This document shows positions 1 through 8,466 of a DNA stretch of 64,000 nt, one piece after another. A program made the translations under genes and the position numbers. Position 1 is the first letter of the stretch. Each line of letters begins with the position of its first letter. The notes beneath the pieces are model-generated. The model did not search any database. It was not told where the DNA came from and saw only the letters and a list, made by a program, of their open reading frames with translations. This stretch comes from Agitococcus sp. (GTDB lineage: Bacteria > Pseudomonadota > Gammaproteobacteria > Pseudomonadales > Moraxellaceae). The stretch lies in NCBI GenBank assembly GCA_030646715.1, contig JAUSLJ010000011.1, positions 83,789-147,788 of the forward strand. Reading direction: 5' to 3'.

Positions 1-46
1 AGCATCAACGTAATGAAGATAAATAACGGTTACTAGTTGTTTTCCT

Positions 47-94
47 TTCGACTCCGCTCAGAAAACGTTCAGGCGTTGGCTAAGTGGAGTCGAA
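47..94. repeat. REP-like inverted repeat (TTCGACTCCGCTCAG type)
   Basis: The arms ttcgactccgctcag and ctaagtggagtcgaa are complementary except for two positions and flank an 18-base loop. It lies just beyond the stop of the RidA gene, where it may end transcription. Related GTCGAA-containing palindromes occur at 22864-22916 and 52360-52385. Confidence 0.6.
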
Positions 95-101
95 GGCTCA
101 A

Positions 102-458
102 TCAACCAATCTGCCCCGCCACCACGACAATTTCCACCTTCCATTCAGGCTTTGCCAAAGCCGCTTGTACACAGGCACGCGGCGGTGCATAACCTTGATT
201 CAACCAAGCATCCCAAACCACATTCATCCCTGCATAATCAGCTAAATCGCGTAAATACACCGTCACAGTCAACAAATGATTTTTATCACTGCCTGCTTGT
301 GCCAATAAATCATCAATCATCGCCAACACTTCCCGCGTTTGGCCTTCAATATCTTGTGCTGCATCGTTGGGCACTTGCCCCGCCAAATAAACGACACCAT
401 TAAAAATGGCAGCCTCGCTATATCGAGTGGCGACGTGTAATCGTTTAATAGTGGTCAT
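102..458 (-). CDS. RidA/YjgF family protein, YoaB-like
   Basis: A 118-residue protein of the Rid (YjgF/YER057c/UK114) family. Members are small trimeric cytoplasmic proteins; the RidA branch hydrolyses reactive enamines and imines made by PLP enzymes. The C-terminal half carries WDAW, then APPRACVQAAL with the family arginine, then KVEIVVVAG with the glutamate that sits near the active site. This pattern resembles E. coli YoaB more than RidA itself, so deaminase activity is likely but unproven. The length is normal and the start is an ATG. It is transcribed alone, away from hslV. Confidence 0.85.
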   Translation of the reverse strand: MTTIKRLHVATRYSEAAIFNGVVYLAGQVPNDAAQDIEGQTREVLAMIDDLLAQAGSDKNHLLTVTVYLRDLADYAGMNVVWDAWLNQGYAPPRACVQAALAKPEWKVEIVVVAGQIG

Positions 459-597
459 GGCTTATCCTAAATTAATGAACTGCTACCCATAGCAGCGGTG
501 AAAAAGCATAACGATGATTTATGGTGAAACATAGCCTCACAATTCGCCAAATCGCCCACAAAATCACCAAAATAGCCCTACTTCTGATAGGTCTCAG

Positions 598-624
598 TTG
601 AAATCCACATTTAAGTCCCTATCT
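598..624 (+). promoter_or_regulatory. sigma-32-type heat-shock promoter for hslVU
   Basis: TTGAAA (598-603) is followed after 13 bases by CCCTATCT (617-624). The sigma-32 consensus is CTTGAAA, 11-16 bases, CCCCATNT, so each box has about one mismatch. It lies 35 bases before the hslV start, a sensible leader length. hslVU is a heat-shock operon in E. coli, which makes the match meaningful. The assignment is by eye. Confidence 0.6.
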
Positions 625-659
625 TTAAGCGCATACTTCCCATTTTGCTAGGAACAGCA

Positions 660-1184
660 ATGACAACGATTGTTTGTGTACGCCGCGATAACAGCGTGGC
701 ACTCGGCGGCGACGGCCAAGTCTCTTTAGGCAATACCGTGATGAAAGGCACGGCACGTAAAGTCCGTCGTTTGTATCACAATCAAGTTATTGCAGGTTTT
801 GCAGGCGGCACCGCCGATGCTTTCACCTTATTTGACCACTTTGAAGCCAAATTGGAAAAACACGGCGGCAACTTAATTCGCTCCGCCGTTGAACTGGCCA
901 AAGACTGGCGTACTGACCGCACCCTACGCCGTTTAGAAGCAATGCTCATTGTCGCTGACAAAACTGCCTCCTTTATTATTACAGGCACAGGCGATGTTCT
1001 TGAACCCGAACACGGTGTTTTAGCCATTGGTTCAGGTGGCAATTACGCCCTCGCTGCCGCACGCGCCTTGTGTGAAAACACCGATTTAGATGCCGAAACG
1101 ATTGCTAAAAAGAGCCTGCAACTGGCGGGCGACATTTGCGTCTATAGCAATCACAACCATATTATTGAAGTCATTAAATTCTGA
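660..1184 (+). CDS. hslV: ATP-dependent protease proteolytic subunit HslV
   Basis: Peptidase subunit of the HslUV (ClpQY) protease, a cytoplasmic double hexamer related to proteasome beta subunits. The start is the ATG at 660, not an upstream in-frame ATG at 645, because the family begins MTTIV and Thr2 becomes the catalytic nucleophile after Met removal; an AGGA lies six bases before it. Typical blocks are visible: [33 protein letters not shown] and AIGSGGNYA. At 174 residues the length is normal. hslU follows after 11 bases, so the two are co-transcribed, probably from the heat-shock-type promoter upstream. Confidence 0.97.
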   Translation: MTTIVCVRRDNSVALGGDGQVSLGNTVMKGTARKVRRLYHNQVIAGFAGGTADAFTLFDHFEAKLEKHGGNLIRSAVELAKDWRTDRTLRRLEAMLIVADKTASFIITGTGDVLEPEHGVLAIGSGGNYALAAARALCENTDLDAETIAKKSLQLAGDICVYSNHNHIIEVIKF

Positions 1185-1195
1185 GGAAAAGGACA

Positions 1196-2557
1196 ATGAG
1201 CAGTACCATGACTCCCCGTGAAATTGTTCACGAGCTTGACCGTCATATCGTTGGCCAAGATGCCGCCAAACGCGCCGTTGCCTTGTCTTTGCGTAGTCGG
1301 TGGCGTCGAATGCAGCTTCCCGAAGCGCAGCGCCATGAAATCTCGCCCAAAAACATTTTAATGATTGGCCCTACAGGGGTTGGTAAAACCGAGATTGCTC
1401 GTCGTTTAGCCAAACTGGCCAATGCGCCATTTTTAAAAGTGGAAGCGACAAAATTTACCGAAGTGGGTTATGTCGGCCGTGATGTCGAAACCATTATTCG
1501 CGATTTAATGGAAGTTGCCATTAAAAATGAACGGCAAAAAGCGATAGAAAAAACGGATTATCGTGCCGAAGAAGCCGCCGAAGAACGTATTTTAGATGCA
1601 CTATTGCGCCCAGCCCGAACATCGGAATGGGAAAATGACAAATCCGCGTCTAACGAAAAAACCGACAATGCCACCCGCCAAATGTTTCGCCGCAAACTGC
1701 AATCAGGCGAGCTTGATGACCGTGAAATTGAAATTGAATTAAGTAACTCGCCTGTCGGTGTCGATATTATGGCTCCACCGGGCATGGAAGATATGGCCAA
1801 TCAATTGCAGTCGATGTTTAGCAATCTCAACAAAGACCGTAAAAGCAGCAAACGTATTCCGATTAAAGAAGCGCGCCAGCGTTTAAAGGAAGAAGAAGCG
1901 AGCAAGATGGTCAATGAAGACGACCTAAAAGCTAGAGCCTTAGAATCGGTTGAGCAAAACGGCATTGTCTTTTTGGATGAAATTGACAAAGTTTGTCGTC
2001 GGGGCGAATCGCACAGCGGCGGTGATGTGTCGCGAGAAGGCGTACAACGAGATTTATTACCGTTAATCGAAGGCTGTGCAGTCAATACCAAATATGGCAT
2101 GGTCAAAACCGACCATATTTTATTTATTGCTTCTGGCGCGTTTCACTTAGCCAAACCGTCAGATCTGATTCCTGAATTACAAGGTCGGCTGCCTATTCGA
2201 GTCGAGTTAAACGCCCTTTCTGCTTCAGACTTTGAGCGTATTCTTACCGAACCGCACTTCTCGTTGACCGAACAATACAAAGCCTTACTCAACACTGAAG
2301 GCTTGCGTATTGAGTTCAGTCCCGATTGTATTCAACGATTGGCCGAAGTTGCTTTTGAAGTCAATGAACGCACCGAAAACATTGGCGCGCGCCGTTTACA
2401 TACCGTGCTTGAGCGTTTATTAGAAGACATTTCTTATAACGCGGGTGATTTAGGTAGCGAGCGTCAAGGTGATGTGTTGATTTTGACCTCTGAAGATGTC
2501 AACAAACAACTGGGTACGTTGGTCAAAGATGAAGACTTAAGTCGTTTTATTCTGTAA
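1196..2557 (+). CDS. hslU: ATP-dependent protease ATPase subunit HslU
   Basis: AAA+ unfoldase that feeds substrates into HslV. The 453-residue protein has Walker [10 protein letters not shown] at residues 58-66, the pore loop GYVG at 91-94, the inserted I-domain around residues 110-240, Walker B FLDEIDKV and sensor-type sequence [10 protein letters not shown] near the C-terminus. It ends in DEDLSRFIL, the conserved tail that docks into HslV and activates it. The start has AGGA upstream; Met5 is an alternative. A hairpin follows the stop and probably ends the operon. Confidence 0.97.
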   Translation: MSSTMTPREIVHELDRHIVGQDAAKRAVALSLRSRWRRMQLPEAQRHEISPKNILMIGPTGVGKTEIARRLAKLANAPFLKVEATKFTEVGYVGRDVETIIRDLMEVAIKNERQKAIEKTDYRAEEAAEERILDALLRPARTSEWENDKSASNEKTDNATRQMFRRKLQSGELDDREIEIELSNSPVGVDIMAPPGMEDMANQLQSMFSNLNKDRKSSKRIPIKEARQRLKEEEASKMVNEDDLKARALESVEQNGIVFLDEIDKVCRRGESHSGGDVSREGVQRDLLPLIEGCAVNTKYGMVKTDHILFIASGAFHLAKPSDLIPELQGRLPIRVELNALSASDFERILTEPHFSLTEQYKALLNTEGLRIEFSPDCIQRLAEVAFEVNERTENIGARRLHTVLERLLEDISYNAGDLGSERQGDVLILTSEDVNKQLGTLVKDEDLSRFIL

Positions 2558-2567
2558 AACCTGAATC

Positions 2568-2600
2568 ATAGAAGGTGCGTACCACGCACTTTCTATTTTG
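2568..2600 (+). terminator. Hairpin terminator after hslU
   Basis: The arms atagaaggtgcgt (2568-2580) and acgcactttctat (2584-2596) pair with one mismatch around a 3-base loop and run into TTTTG. It starts 11 bases after the hslU stop. The T tract is short, so termination may be partial. Confidence 0.6.
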
Positions 2601-2610
2601 AGAGGATAAA

Positions 2611-2640
2611 ATGTGCGCATTGTGCCCCCTAGACAACTGA
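2611..2640 (+). other. Possible 9-codon leader peptide
   Basis: An AGAGG at 2601-2605 precedes an ATG that opens a 9-codon frame reading MCALCPLDN and ending in TGA. A second hairpin with a T tract follows 30 bases later, which is the layout of an attenuator leader. Such short frames arise by chance, so this is a weak call without comparative support. Confidence 0.2.
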
Positions 2641-2669
2641 CTTTTAACTAACAACACCTTATTTACCGC

Positions 2670-2698
2670 CAGTGTTCGCTTCCGCACTGTTTTTTTTC
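2670..2698 (+). terminator. Intrinsic terminator or attenuator
   Basis: CAGTG (2670-2674) pairs with CACTG (2685-2689), with a possible inner CG/CG pair, and is followed at once by a tract of eight or more T. It lies between hslU and the 85-residue gene at 2754. It may be a second hslVU terminator or an attenuator for the downstream gene. Confidence 0.5.
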
Positions 2699-2753
2699 TA
2701 TAGAATTAGTATCATTCTTTTTACATTAATATTTATTTGTTTAAGGACTTATC

Positions 2754-3011
2754 ATGTCACGTTTTACTGTAGCGTCTAACGGCGATTTAACTACCACCTT
2801 AGCGCGTGTTGAACAAACGATTACCAGCAAAGGCGGCTCTTTTTCAGGTGATACCACACAAGGTCAATTTTCGGGTGTTACACCTGTTGGCAACGTCAAA
2901 GGTAAATATACCGTCAATGCCAATAAAGACATCGAAATTACCATTACCGATAAGCCTTTTATTGCACCAATGGCCATTATCGAAAATAAAATCCGCGATT
3001 ATTTTGCTTAG
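2754..3011 (+). CDS. Small conserved protein, possibly polyhydroxyalkanoic acid system (PHA_gran_rgn) family
   Basis: An 85-residue soluble protein without signal peptide or membrane segment. The pattern of an N-terminal helix (TTLARVEQTITSKGG), a beta-rich middle with GVTPVGNVKGKYTV, and a C-terminal stretch ending IENKIRDYF resembles the small PHA granule-region family. In Pseudomonas the PHA genes lie between hslVU and ubiE, the same place as here, but no PHA synthase or phasin is present. The family assignment is therefore tentative. An AAGGA precedes the ATG. Another frame overlapping it from 2806 is a shadow. Confidence 0.65.
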   Translation: MSRFTVASNGDLTTTLARVEQTITSKGGSFSGDTTQGQFSGVTPVGNVKGKYTVNANKDIEITITDKPFIAPMAIIENKIRDYFA

Positions 3012-3161
3012 TCATTTAGCTATATCTGTACAGGCGTGACTTATCGCGCCTCTAGGTTTAATCTTTTTATCACCATCCACACACACAGAACTTTTTCATT
3101 CCCCTTCGACTCCTGCTACAATTCCCCCCACGCATCAACCCGCCAGCCTAAAGGTCTTGTT

Positions 3162-3875
3162 ATGAGCCGTGAAGAAATCGAAAACACCGAAGGTTTACTC
3201 CGTTACGATTTAGCGCGTTATTATGCTTGGCGTTGTCATCATGACGCTGATTTTAAAGAGTTATTTAATAAAACCCAAAAATGGCAAACCGAACGTCTGA
3301 AAAAAAGCCATGCCCACTTATTAACGGATGAGCGTTATCAAGCGGTAACGAACTTCTTTTTAACCGATATGTACGGTGGTTTAGATTTGAGCTCATTAGC
3401 CAGTGAAATCGAACGCGCACTACCCGCAACACTGCGTTTATTGCCTGATTCCGTGATGCGTACCGCCGCCACCGCTTTAGAACTGAATGCGTTAACGGGC
3501 GAATTGGACGAATTAACCGCCTCCATGTTGTTTGAAACGATGAAAGTGACTGAAATCACTGATGAAGCAATGGCCGAAGCCTATCAACGCGCAGGTAATC
3601 GTGCGATGCGTGAACGGCAAATGGTATTAGCGCGTGAACTCGGTGCAGGTTTAGATAAATATGTGCGCTCACGTGTGATTTACGCCACCTTCAAAATTGC
3701 TAGCAAACCCTTACACATGGCAGGTTTAGGCGTATTGTATGACTTCTTAGACCGTGGTTTTGCCGTCATGCGCCCTATGGGTTCAGCCGAAGAATTTTTA
3801 GATTTGTTTATCCATAAAGAAGAGTTAGTTATGGAAAACTTATATGCTGGCCGTCCTAATCCTTTCGAGTTTTAA
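3162..3875 (+). CDS. Conserved protein of unknown function upstream of ubiE
   Basis: I do not recognise a named family. The 237-residue protein is predicted soluble and mostly helical, with [15 protein letters not shown] near residue 65 and a C-terminal [20 protein letters not shown]. Proteins with FFL-x(2)-YG followed by an Asp-rich segment are, as I recall, a widespread uncharacterised proteobacterial group. The frame is open from 3036, but the ATG at 3162 has an AAAGG in front and begins the coherent protein. ubiE starts five bases after its stop, so it is probably co-transcribed with the ubiquinone genes. Confidence 0.75.
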   Translation: MSREEIENTEGLLRYDLARYYAWRCHHDADFKELFNKTQKWQTERLKKSHAHLLTDERYQAVTNFFLTDMYGGLDLSSLASEIERALPATLRLLPDSVMRTAATALELNALTGELDELTASMLFETMKVTEITDEAMAEAYQRAGNRAMRERQMVLARELGAGLDKYVRSRVIYATFKIASKPLHMAGLGVLYDFLDRGFAVMRPMGSAEEFLDLFIHKEELVMENLYAGRPNPFEF

Positions 3876-3880
3876 GCACT

Positions 3881-4630
3881 ATGTCCATTCCCAAAGACGA
3901 CACCACCCATTTTGGCTACAAAACCGTTCGTAAAGAAGAAAAAGCTGGCAAAGTAGCTGAGGTTTTTCACTCAGTTGCCGCCAAATACGACTTAATGAAC
4001 GATTTAATGTCGATGGGCATTCATCGTCTTTGGAAGCGTTTTACCATTACCTTGTCGGGTGTGCGCCGTGGTCAGCAAGTGCTTGATATTGCGGGTGGTA
4101 CGGGCGATTTAGCGCGGGTGTTTGCTCGTGAAGTGGGCGCAAATGGTCGTGTAGTATTAGCCGATATTAACGAATCCATGCTGCGTGTTGGGCGCGACAA
4201 ACTGATTGATGGCGGTTATAGCCTCGTTGAATATGTGCAAGCGAATGCCGAATGCTTACCTTTTGCCGACAACACCTTTGACATTGTCACTATTGCCTTT
4301 GGCTTACGTAACGTCACCGACAAAGATGCGGCACTACGCTCCATGTATCGGGTATTAAAACCGAATGGCCGTTTATTAGTTTTAGAGTTCTCTAAGCCGA
4401 TTATTGAGCCGTTATCCAAAGTATATGATGCCTACTCATTTAGCGTCTTACCCGCGATGGGGCAACTGATTACCCAAGATGCAGAAAGTTATCGTTATTT
4501 AGCCGAATCCATTCGTATGCATCCCAATCAAGAAACGCTGAAAGGCATGATGCAAGAAGCAGGTTTTGGTCACTGTGATTATCACAACTTGACGGGTGGT
4601 ATTGTCGCTTTGCATCGAGGCTATAAATAA
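3881..4630 (+). CDS. ubiE: Ubiquinone/menaquinone C-methyltransferase UbiE
   Basis: SAM-dependent C-methyltransferase that methylates the benzoquinol ring in ubiquinone synthesis (and demethylmenaquinol where present). The 249-residue protein begins with the family signature [19 protein letters not shown] and [13 protein letters not shown] motif [13 protein letters not shown], is at about residues 68-79, and the [17 protein letters not shown] block is typical of COQ5/UbiE. Its stop overlaps the ubiJ start by one base (TAATG), so ubiE, ubiJ and ubiB form one operon, as in Pseudomonas and E. coli. Confidence 0.97.
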   Translation: MSIPKDDTTHFGYKTVRKEEKAGKVAEVFHSVAAKYDLMNDLMSMGIHRLWKRFTITLSGVRRGQQVLDIAGGTGDLARVFAREVGANGRVVLADINESMLRVGRDKLIDGGYSLVEYVQANAECLPFADNTFDIVTIAFGLRNVTDKDAALRSMYRVLKPNGRLLVLEFSKPIIEPLSKVYDAYSFSVLPAMGQLITQDAESYRYLAESIRMHPNQETLKGMMQEAGFGHCDYHNLTGGIVALHRGYK

Positions 4631-5292
4631 TGTTATTGCCAACGGTACTCGCACTCTCTGCCTTTGAAGATATGCTCAACAAAGCATTGGATTTAGATGC
4701 CGCAACACGGTTACAACTCAATAAATTAGTGGGTCGTAGTTTATTGTTGAATGTGCAATATCCCGACCTCAGCATTTTAGTCTTTTTAGACGAAAATCGC
4801 GTGCGGCTTACCCCTGCCGAAGATGCCACCGACCATCCCGCCACAGCAACAGTCACCGCCACCAGTTTTGACTTTATCAAACAAGCCTTAAAGCGCGATG
4901 TCCCCATTAGCCAAAGTGGATTGACATTAGCTGGCGACATCTTTTTTCTGCAAGAATTACAACAGATTGGCTTACAACTTGATATTGAATGGGAACAAGG
5001 ACTTAGCGTCTTAGTCGGTGATATCGCCGCCCAACAAATTGGTCAAGGTGTACGCAGTTTATGGAGTTTTGCTAAAAAAGCTGCTGAAGCCTTGCTGCAA
5101 AATAGCGGTGAATTTTTACGTGAAGATGCGCAACTTTTACCACGTTCGTGGCAAGTTGAAGATTTTATTGAAGAAGTGCAAGAGCTTCGCTCCGACATTG
5201 AACGATTTGAAGCGCGTTTAACCCTATTGCAACAGCGTTTATCTGTTCCTCTTTCTTCTGAGGCGACTGAGCCAACAACCAAAGGACTCTAG
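4630..5292 (+). CDS. ubiJ: Ubiquinone biosynthesis accessory factor UbiJ
   Basis: Lipid-binding accessory protein of the soluble ubiquinone biosynthesis complex, working with UbiK and the hydroxylases. The N-terminal ~110 residues form an SCP2-like domain with TATVTATSFDFIKQAL and GDIFFLQELQQIGLQLDIEWE. The C-terminal part is helical, with a coiled-coil stretch of acidic and Leu residues around VQELRSDIERFEARLTLLQQ. The 220 residues are slightly longer than E. coli UbiJ. It lies between ubiE and ubiB with a one-base overlap upstream and one base of spacing downstream, which supports the call. Confidence 0.92.
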   Translation: MLLPTVLALSAFEDMLNKALDLDAATRLQLNKLVGRSLLLNVQYPDLSILVFLDENRVRLTPAEDATDHPATATVTATSFDFIKQALKRDVPISQSGLTLAGDIFFLQELQQIGLQLDIEWEQGLSVLVGDIAAQQIGQGVRSLWSFAKKAAEALLQNSGEFLREDAQLLPRSWQVEDFIEEVQELRSDIERFEARLTLLQQRLSVPLSSEATEPTTKGL

Positions 5293-5293
5293 G

Positions 5294-6931
5294 ATGCTAA
5301 AGCACCTGCCACGTTTACTGACCATTTGGCGTATTTGTGCCAGTTATCGCCTAGACACCTTAGTTCCGCGTGATGCTCCGATTCCCCTGCCTGTCCGCTT
5401 GTTATTATTGGCCTTACGTTTACACCCCGCATGGTGGTCAACGCCTGTGCTAAGCACTTATGATGACGGTGAGCGTTTACGTTTAGCGATTGAAGAACTG
5501 GGTGTATTGTTTATCAAACTCGGACAGTTGTTATCGACACGCAGCGATTTATTACCGCCCGTGTTAATTAACGAACTGAGCAAACTTCAAGACAGCGTTC
5601 CACCGTTTGCTATTGATACCGCCAAAGCGATTATCGTCCAAGAGCTGAAAGCACCTTTGAGCGAAGTCTTTAGCCGTTTTGATGACGAACCTTTAGCGGC
5701 CGCCTCCATCGCCCAAGTTCATACCGCTGCGTTGTTAGACGGCAGTGAAGTGATTGTCAAAGTCATCCGCCCCTATCTTGAAGCAGCCATTGTGGAAGAC
5801 TTTGCTTTATTAAAAACAATGGCGCAATGGCTAGAAACCCGTTCCGCTGAGTTGGCCGCGTTACACTTACATCATATTGTTTGTGACTATGAGCAAGTGT
5901 TGCTCGGTGAAGTAGATTTACTGCAAGAAGCCGCAAATACTACGCGCATGAGAAATAACTTCCCTCATTCACCGTTAATTTATGTGCCTGAAGTACATCA
6001 TCGTTTATGTACCTCCAATATCATGGTTGCCGAACGTATTTATGGTGTTCCCGTTTCTGACCGTAAAACCTTTGAAGAACTGGGTGTGGACACCAAAGTT
6101 TTAGCCGAAAAAGGCTTAACGATTTTCTTTACTCAAGTGTTTAATCACAATTTTTTCCATGCGGATATGCACCCCGGCAATATTTTTGTAGATGTCAGCA
6201 ACCCGAAAAACCCAAAATATATCGCGCTTGATTGCGCCATTATGGGTGAATTAGGCGAAACCGATCATTTAACCGTTGCCCGTTTATTAATGTCGGTGAT
6301 GCAACATGATTTTAATCAACTGATTCAAGTCGCCCATCAAGCAGGATGGATTCCGCCTGCTACCGACACGCAAGCCTTAACCCGTGAAATTCGCCGACTC
6401 ATCACGCCCATGCTGCAAAAATCGATGGCAGAACTCGACTTTGCACCGATGTTAATGGGTATTTTGGATGTCGCGCGCCGTTATCACTTAGAAATTCCAC
6501 CGCAATTAGTGTTACTGGTTAAAACCTTAGTTCACGTTGAAGGTTTAGGCCGTGATTTGTATCCTGCTTTGGATATTTGGTCGTTAGGTAAACCCTTACT
6601 TGGTCAATGGTTAAGTAGCCGTTTGAACCCTGCCGAAACCGTCAAGAAATTAGGTCAACAAGTCCCCACCATGTTATTAGGGATTGCTGAATTACCCAAT
6701 CTCATTTACGACAGTATGCGTAGTTTGCGCCAAAGTAATGCTTGGCAAGAAAAACAATGGCGCGAATTACAGACTTTACACTATGAAACCGCACAACATC
6801 GGCGACAAGATTGGTTGGCTTTTGCTGGGGTCTTACTTGGTGCAGCAGGTGTTAGCTCGTTTGATGGTTTGTTGGCGTTATTAAGTGCTGGATTGGTAGC
6901 TGTAGCCGTGCTTTGGCGAGTATTGGTATAA
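5294..6931 (+). CDS. ubiB: Protein kinase-like ubiquinone biosynthesis ATPase UbiB
   Basis: Atypical kinase of the ABC1/ADCK/COQ8 family needed for ubiquinone synthesis. The 545-residue protein has the KxGQ signature in IKLGQLLSTRSDLLPP (KLGQ at 75-78), the Ala-rich loop AAASIAQVH at 135-143, the nucleotide-contacting Lys156, and the catalytic loop FHADMHPGNIFV. The usual DCG metal-binding triplet reads DCA (IALDCAIMGEL), a small departure from E. coli. Two hydrophobic segments at the C-terminus anchor it in the inner membrane, as expected. It follows ubiJ directly. Confidence 0.96.
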   Translation: MLKHLPRLLTIWRICASYRLDTLVPRDAPIPLPVRLLLLALRLHPAWWSTPVLSTYDDGERLRLAIEELGVLFIKLGQLLSTRSDLLPPVLINELSKLQDSVPPFAIDTAKAIIVQELKAPLSEVFSRFDDEPLAAASIAQVHTAALLDGSEVIVKVIRPYLEAAIVEDFALLKTMAQWLETRSAELAALHLHHIVCDYEQVLLGEVDLLQEAANTTRMRNNFPHSPLIYVPEVHHRLCTSNIMVAERIYGVPVSDRKTFEELGVDTKVLAEKGLTIFFTQVFNHNFFHADMHPGNIFVDVSNPKNPKYIALDCAIMGELGETDHLTVARLLMSVMQHDFNQLIQVAHQAGWIPPATDTQALTREIRRLITPMLQKSMAELDFAPMLMGILDVARRYHLEIPPQLVLLVKTLVHVEGLGRDLYPALDIWSLGKPLLGQWLSSRLNPAETVKKLGQQVPTMLLGIAELPNLIYDSMRSLRQSNAWQEKQWRELQTLHYETAQHRRQDWLAFAGVLLGAAGVSSFDGLLALLSAGLVAVAVLWRVLV

Positions 6932-6952
6932 CTTTATAGTGATGACTTTTGA

Positions 6953-7354
6953 ATGAACTGGCTCGACTGCGTAAAATTTGATGAAGATGGCTTAATCCCT
7001 GCTATTGCCCAAGATGCACAAACGGGTCGCATTTTAATGGTGGCATGGATGAACCGTGAAGCACTACAACTCACCGCCGACAACAAATGCGGTGTTTATT
7101 GGTCACGATCACGGCAAAAACTTTGGCATAAAGGTGAAGAATCAGGCCATATTCAAGTAGTCAAAGAAATTCGCCTTGATTGTGATGCCGATGTAATTAC
7201 CCTACAAATTGAACAACTGGGTGGTATTGCTTGCCATACAGGGCGCGAATCGTGTTTTTATCGTAAACTAGACGACAATCAGCAATGGCAAATCGTTGAT
7301 CCTGTGTTAAAAGACCCCCATAGTATTTATGAGCACCCTAAACATGAGCACTAA
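6953..7354 (+). CDS. hisI: Phosphoribosyl-AMP cyclohydrolase HisI
   Basis: Third enzyme of histidine synthesis; it opens the adenine ring of phosphoribosyl-AMP. The 133-residue protein has [32 protein letters not shown], the metal-binding DCDAD motif and the zinc cysteines in [14 protein letters not shown]. It is a stand-alone cyclohydrolase; the pyrophosphohydrolase is the separate overlapping gene hisE, the arrangement found in Pseudomonas. It lies 21 bases after ubiB and could be read through from the ubi operon. Confidence 0.96.
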   Translation: MNWLDCVKFDEDGLIPAIAQDAQTGRILMVAWMNREALQLTADNKCGVYWSRSRQKLWHKGEESGHIQVVKEIRLDCDADVITLQIEQLGGIACHTGRESCFYRKLDDNQQWQIVDPVLKDPHSIYEHPKHEH

Positions 7355-7682
7355 TGTTCTCGACGAATTAGACATTATTTTAGCCGAACGCAAAAAAGCC
7401 AGTGCAGACTCTTCGTATGTGGCTAGTCTTTATCATAAGGGCATTAATAAAATTTTAGAGAAAGTCGGTGAAGAATGTACCGAAACCATTATTGCCGCCA
7501 AAGACGCTGCACTATCGGGCGATACCGATGATTTAGTGTATGAAACAGCCGATTTGTGGTTTCATACGCTTGTCATGTTAGGGCATTTTAATGTTGGGTC
7601 CGATGCCGTACTAGCTGAATTGGCGCGACGCTTGCATACTTCGGGTCACACTGAAAAAGCCGCACGTCAAAGCACTGGCTAA
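7329..7682 (+). CDS. hisE: Phosphoribosyl-ATP pyrophosphatase HisE
   Basis: Second enzyme of histidine synthesis; it hydrolyses phosphoribosyl-ATP to phosphoribosyl-AMP. The protein is up to 117 residues, an all-alpha MazG-like fold with [23 protein letters not shown], then ETIIAAKDA and [16 protein letters not shown]. It overlaps the end of hisI. Two in-frame ATGs are possible, 7329 and 7344; the second gives a protein beginning [10 protein letters not shown], closer to the family's usual N-terminus. Neither has a clear ribosome binding site, so translational coupling to hisI is likely. Confidence 0.95.
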   Translation: MSTLNMSTNVLDELDIILAERKKASADSSYVASLYHKGINKILEKVGEECTETIIAAKDAALSGDTDDLVYETADLWFHTLVMLGHFNVGSDAVLAELARRLHTSGHTEKAARQSTG

Positions 7683-7711
7683 CACGCACTATTTAGAACG
7701 AGCGTAGAGCG

Positions 7712-7734
7712 ATACGTAAGTTTCGTATTTTTTA
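7712..7734 (+). terminator. Weak hairpin after hisE
   Basis: ATACG and CGTAT form a 5-bp stem around a 7-base loop and run into TTTTTTATTT. It lies between hisE and tatA. The stem is short and may not terminate efficiently. Confidence 0.3.
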
Positions 7735-7753
7735 TTTGTTCAGGAGTCCCATC

Positions 7754-7999
7754 ATGGCTGGTTTATCAATCACGCACTTACTCATTATGCTAGTTGTTGT
7801 GGTGTTATTGTTTGGCACATCTAAACTCAAAAATTTAGGCAAAGATTTGGGTGGTGCTATCAAAGGCTTTAAAGAGTCGGTGAAAGATGGCGAACAACCG
7901 CCAACCGCTACACCACCCGCTCAACAACATTTGGCTCAAAATGCGCCTATTGATAGCACCGCAACGCCCGTCAATACACCTAAAAAAGATACTGTCTAA
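7754..7999 (+). CDS. tatA: Twin-arginine translocase subunit TatA
   Basis: Pore-forming subunit of the Tat pathway, which exports folded proteins across the inner membrane. The 81-residue protein has one N-terminal membrane helix ([18 protein letters not shown]), the conserved FG hinge, and an amphipathic helix [20 protein letters not shown]. The start is the ATG at 7754, since it has AGGAG in front and gives the family N-terminus; an upstream ATG at 7736 would add six residues. The stop overlaps tatB by one base. Confidence 0.95.
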   Translation: MAGLSITHLLIMLVVVVLLFGTSKLKNLGKDLGGAIKGFKESVKDGEQPPTATPPAQQHLAQNAPIDSTATPVNTPKKDTV

Positions 8000-8466
8000 T
8001 GTTTGATGTTGGCTTTAGCGAACTTATTTTATTGGCCATTGTCGCCTTAGTGGTACTTGGCCCCGAAAAACTGCCCCATGCCGCACGCATGGCGGGGGCA
8101 TGGTTAGGCCGTATTAAACGCACGATGACCAATATTCAAATGGAAATTGAAAAAGAAGTGTCCGCTCAAGAAATGCGTGACCGCATCAATCAAGAAATTG
8201 AACGGTTAAAAGCACTCAGCGACCCCATCAATAACGAAATCAAAGCCGTTGAACACACCATTCATCAGCACGTTAATGATGCTTCACAATCGATTGACGC
8301 AGCTCCTGCTTATTTAGAGGCGCAAAATAACACTCCATTCGCCACCGAACCAAATACAAGTGACATAGCAGTAACTACCACGGATGAGAGCAATTTAGAC
8401 AGTGTGTCCCATCATCCTGTGACTGCAACCGAACCCGTTAACCTAATTAAAAATCAATCATTATGA
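7999..8466 (+). CDS. tatB: Twin-arginine translocase subunit TatB
   Basis: Part of the TatBC receptor complex that binds twin-arginine signal peptides. The N-terminus [26 protein letters not shown] is the TatB signature, with one membrane helix followed by a long amphipathic helix (RMAGAWLGRIKRTMTNIQME). The remaining residues form a polar, probably disordered tail. At 155 residues it is normal. It overlaps tatA by one base and tatC by four (ATGA), so the three genes are translationally coupled. Confidence 0.95.
   Translation: MFDVGFSELILLAIVALVVLGPEKLPHAARMAGAWLGRIKRTMTNIQMEIEKEVSAQEMRDRINQEIERLKALSDPINNEIKAVEHTIHQHVNDASQSIDAAPAYLEAQNNTPFATEPNTSDIAVTTTDESNLDSVSHHPVTATEPVNLIKNQSL

Noticed and set aside
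2806..3039. 77-codon frame overlapping the 85-residue gene
   Set aside because: It is a shifted-frame shadow of the gene at 2754, which has the better start signal and composition.
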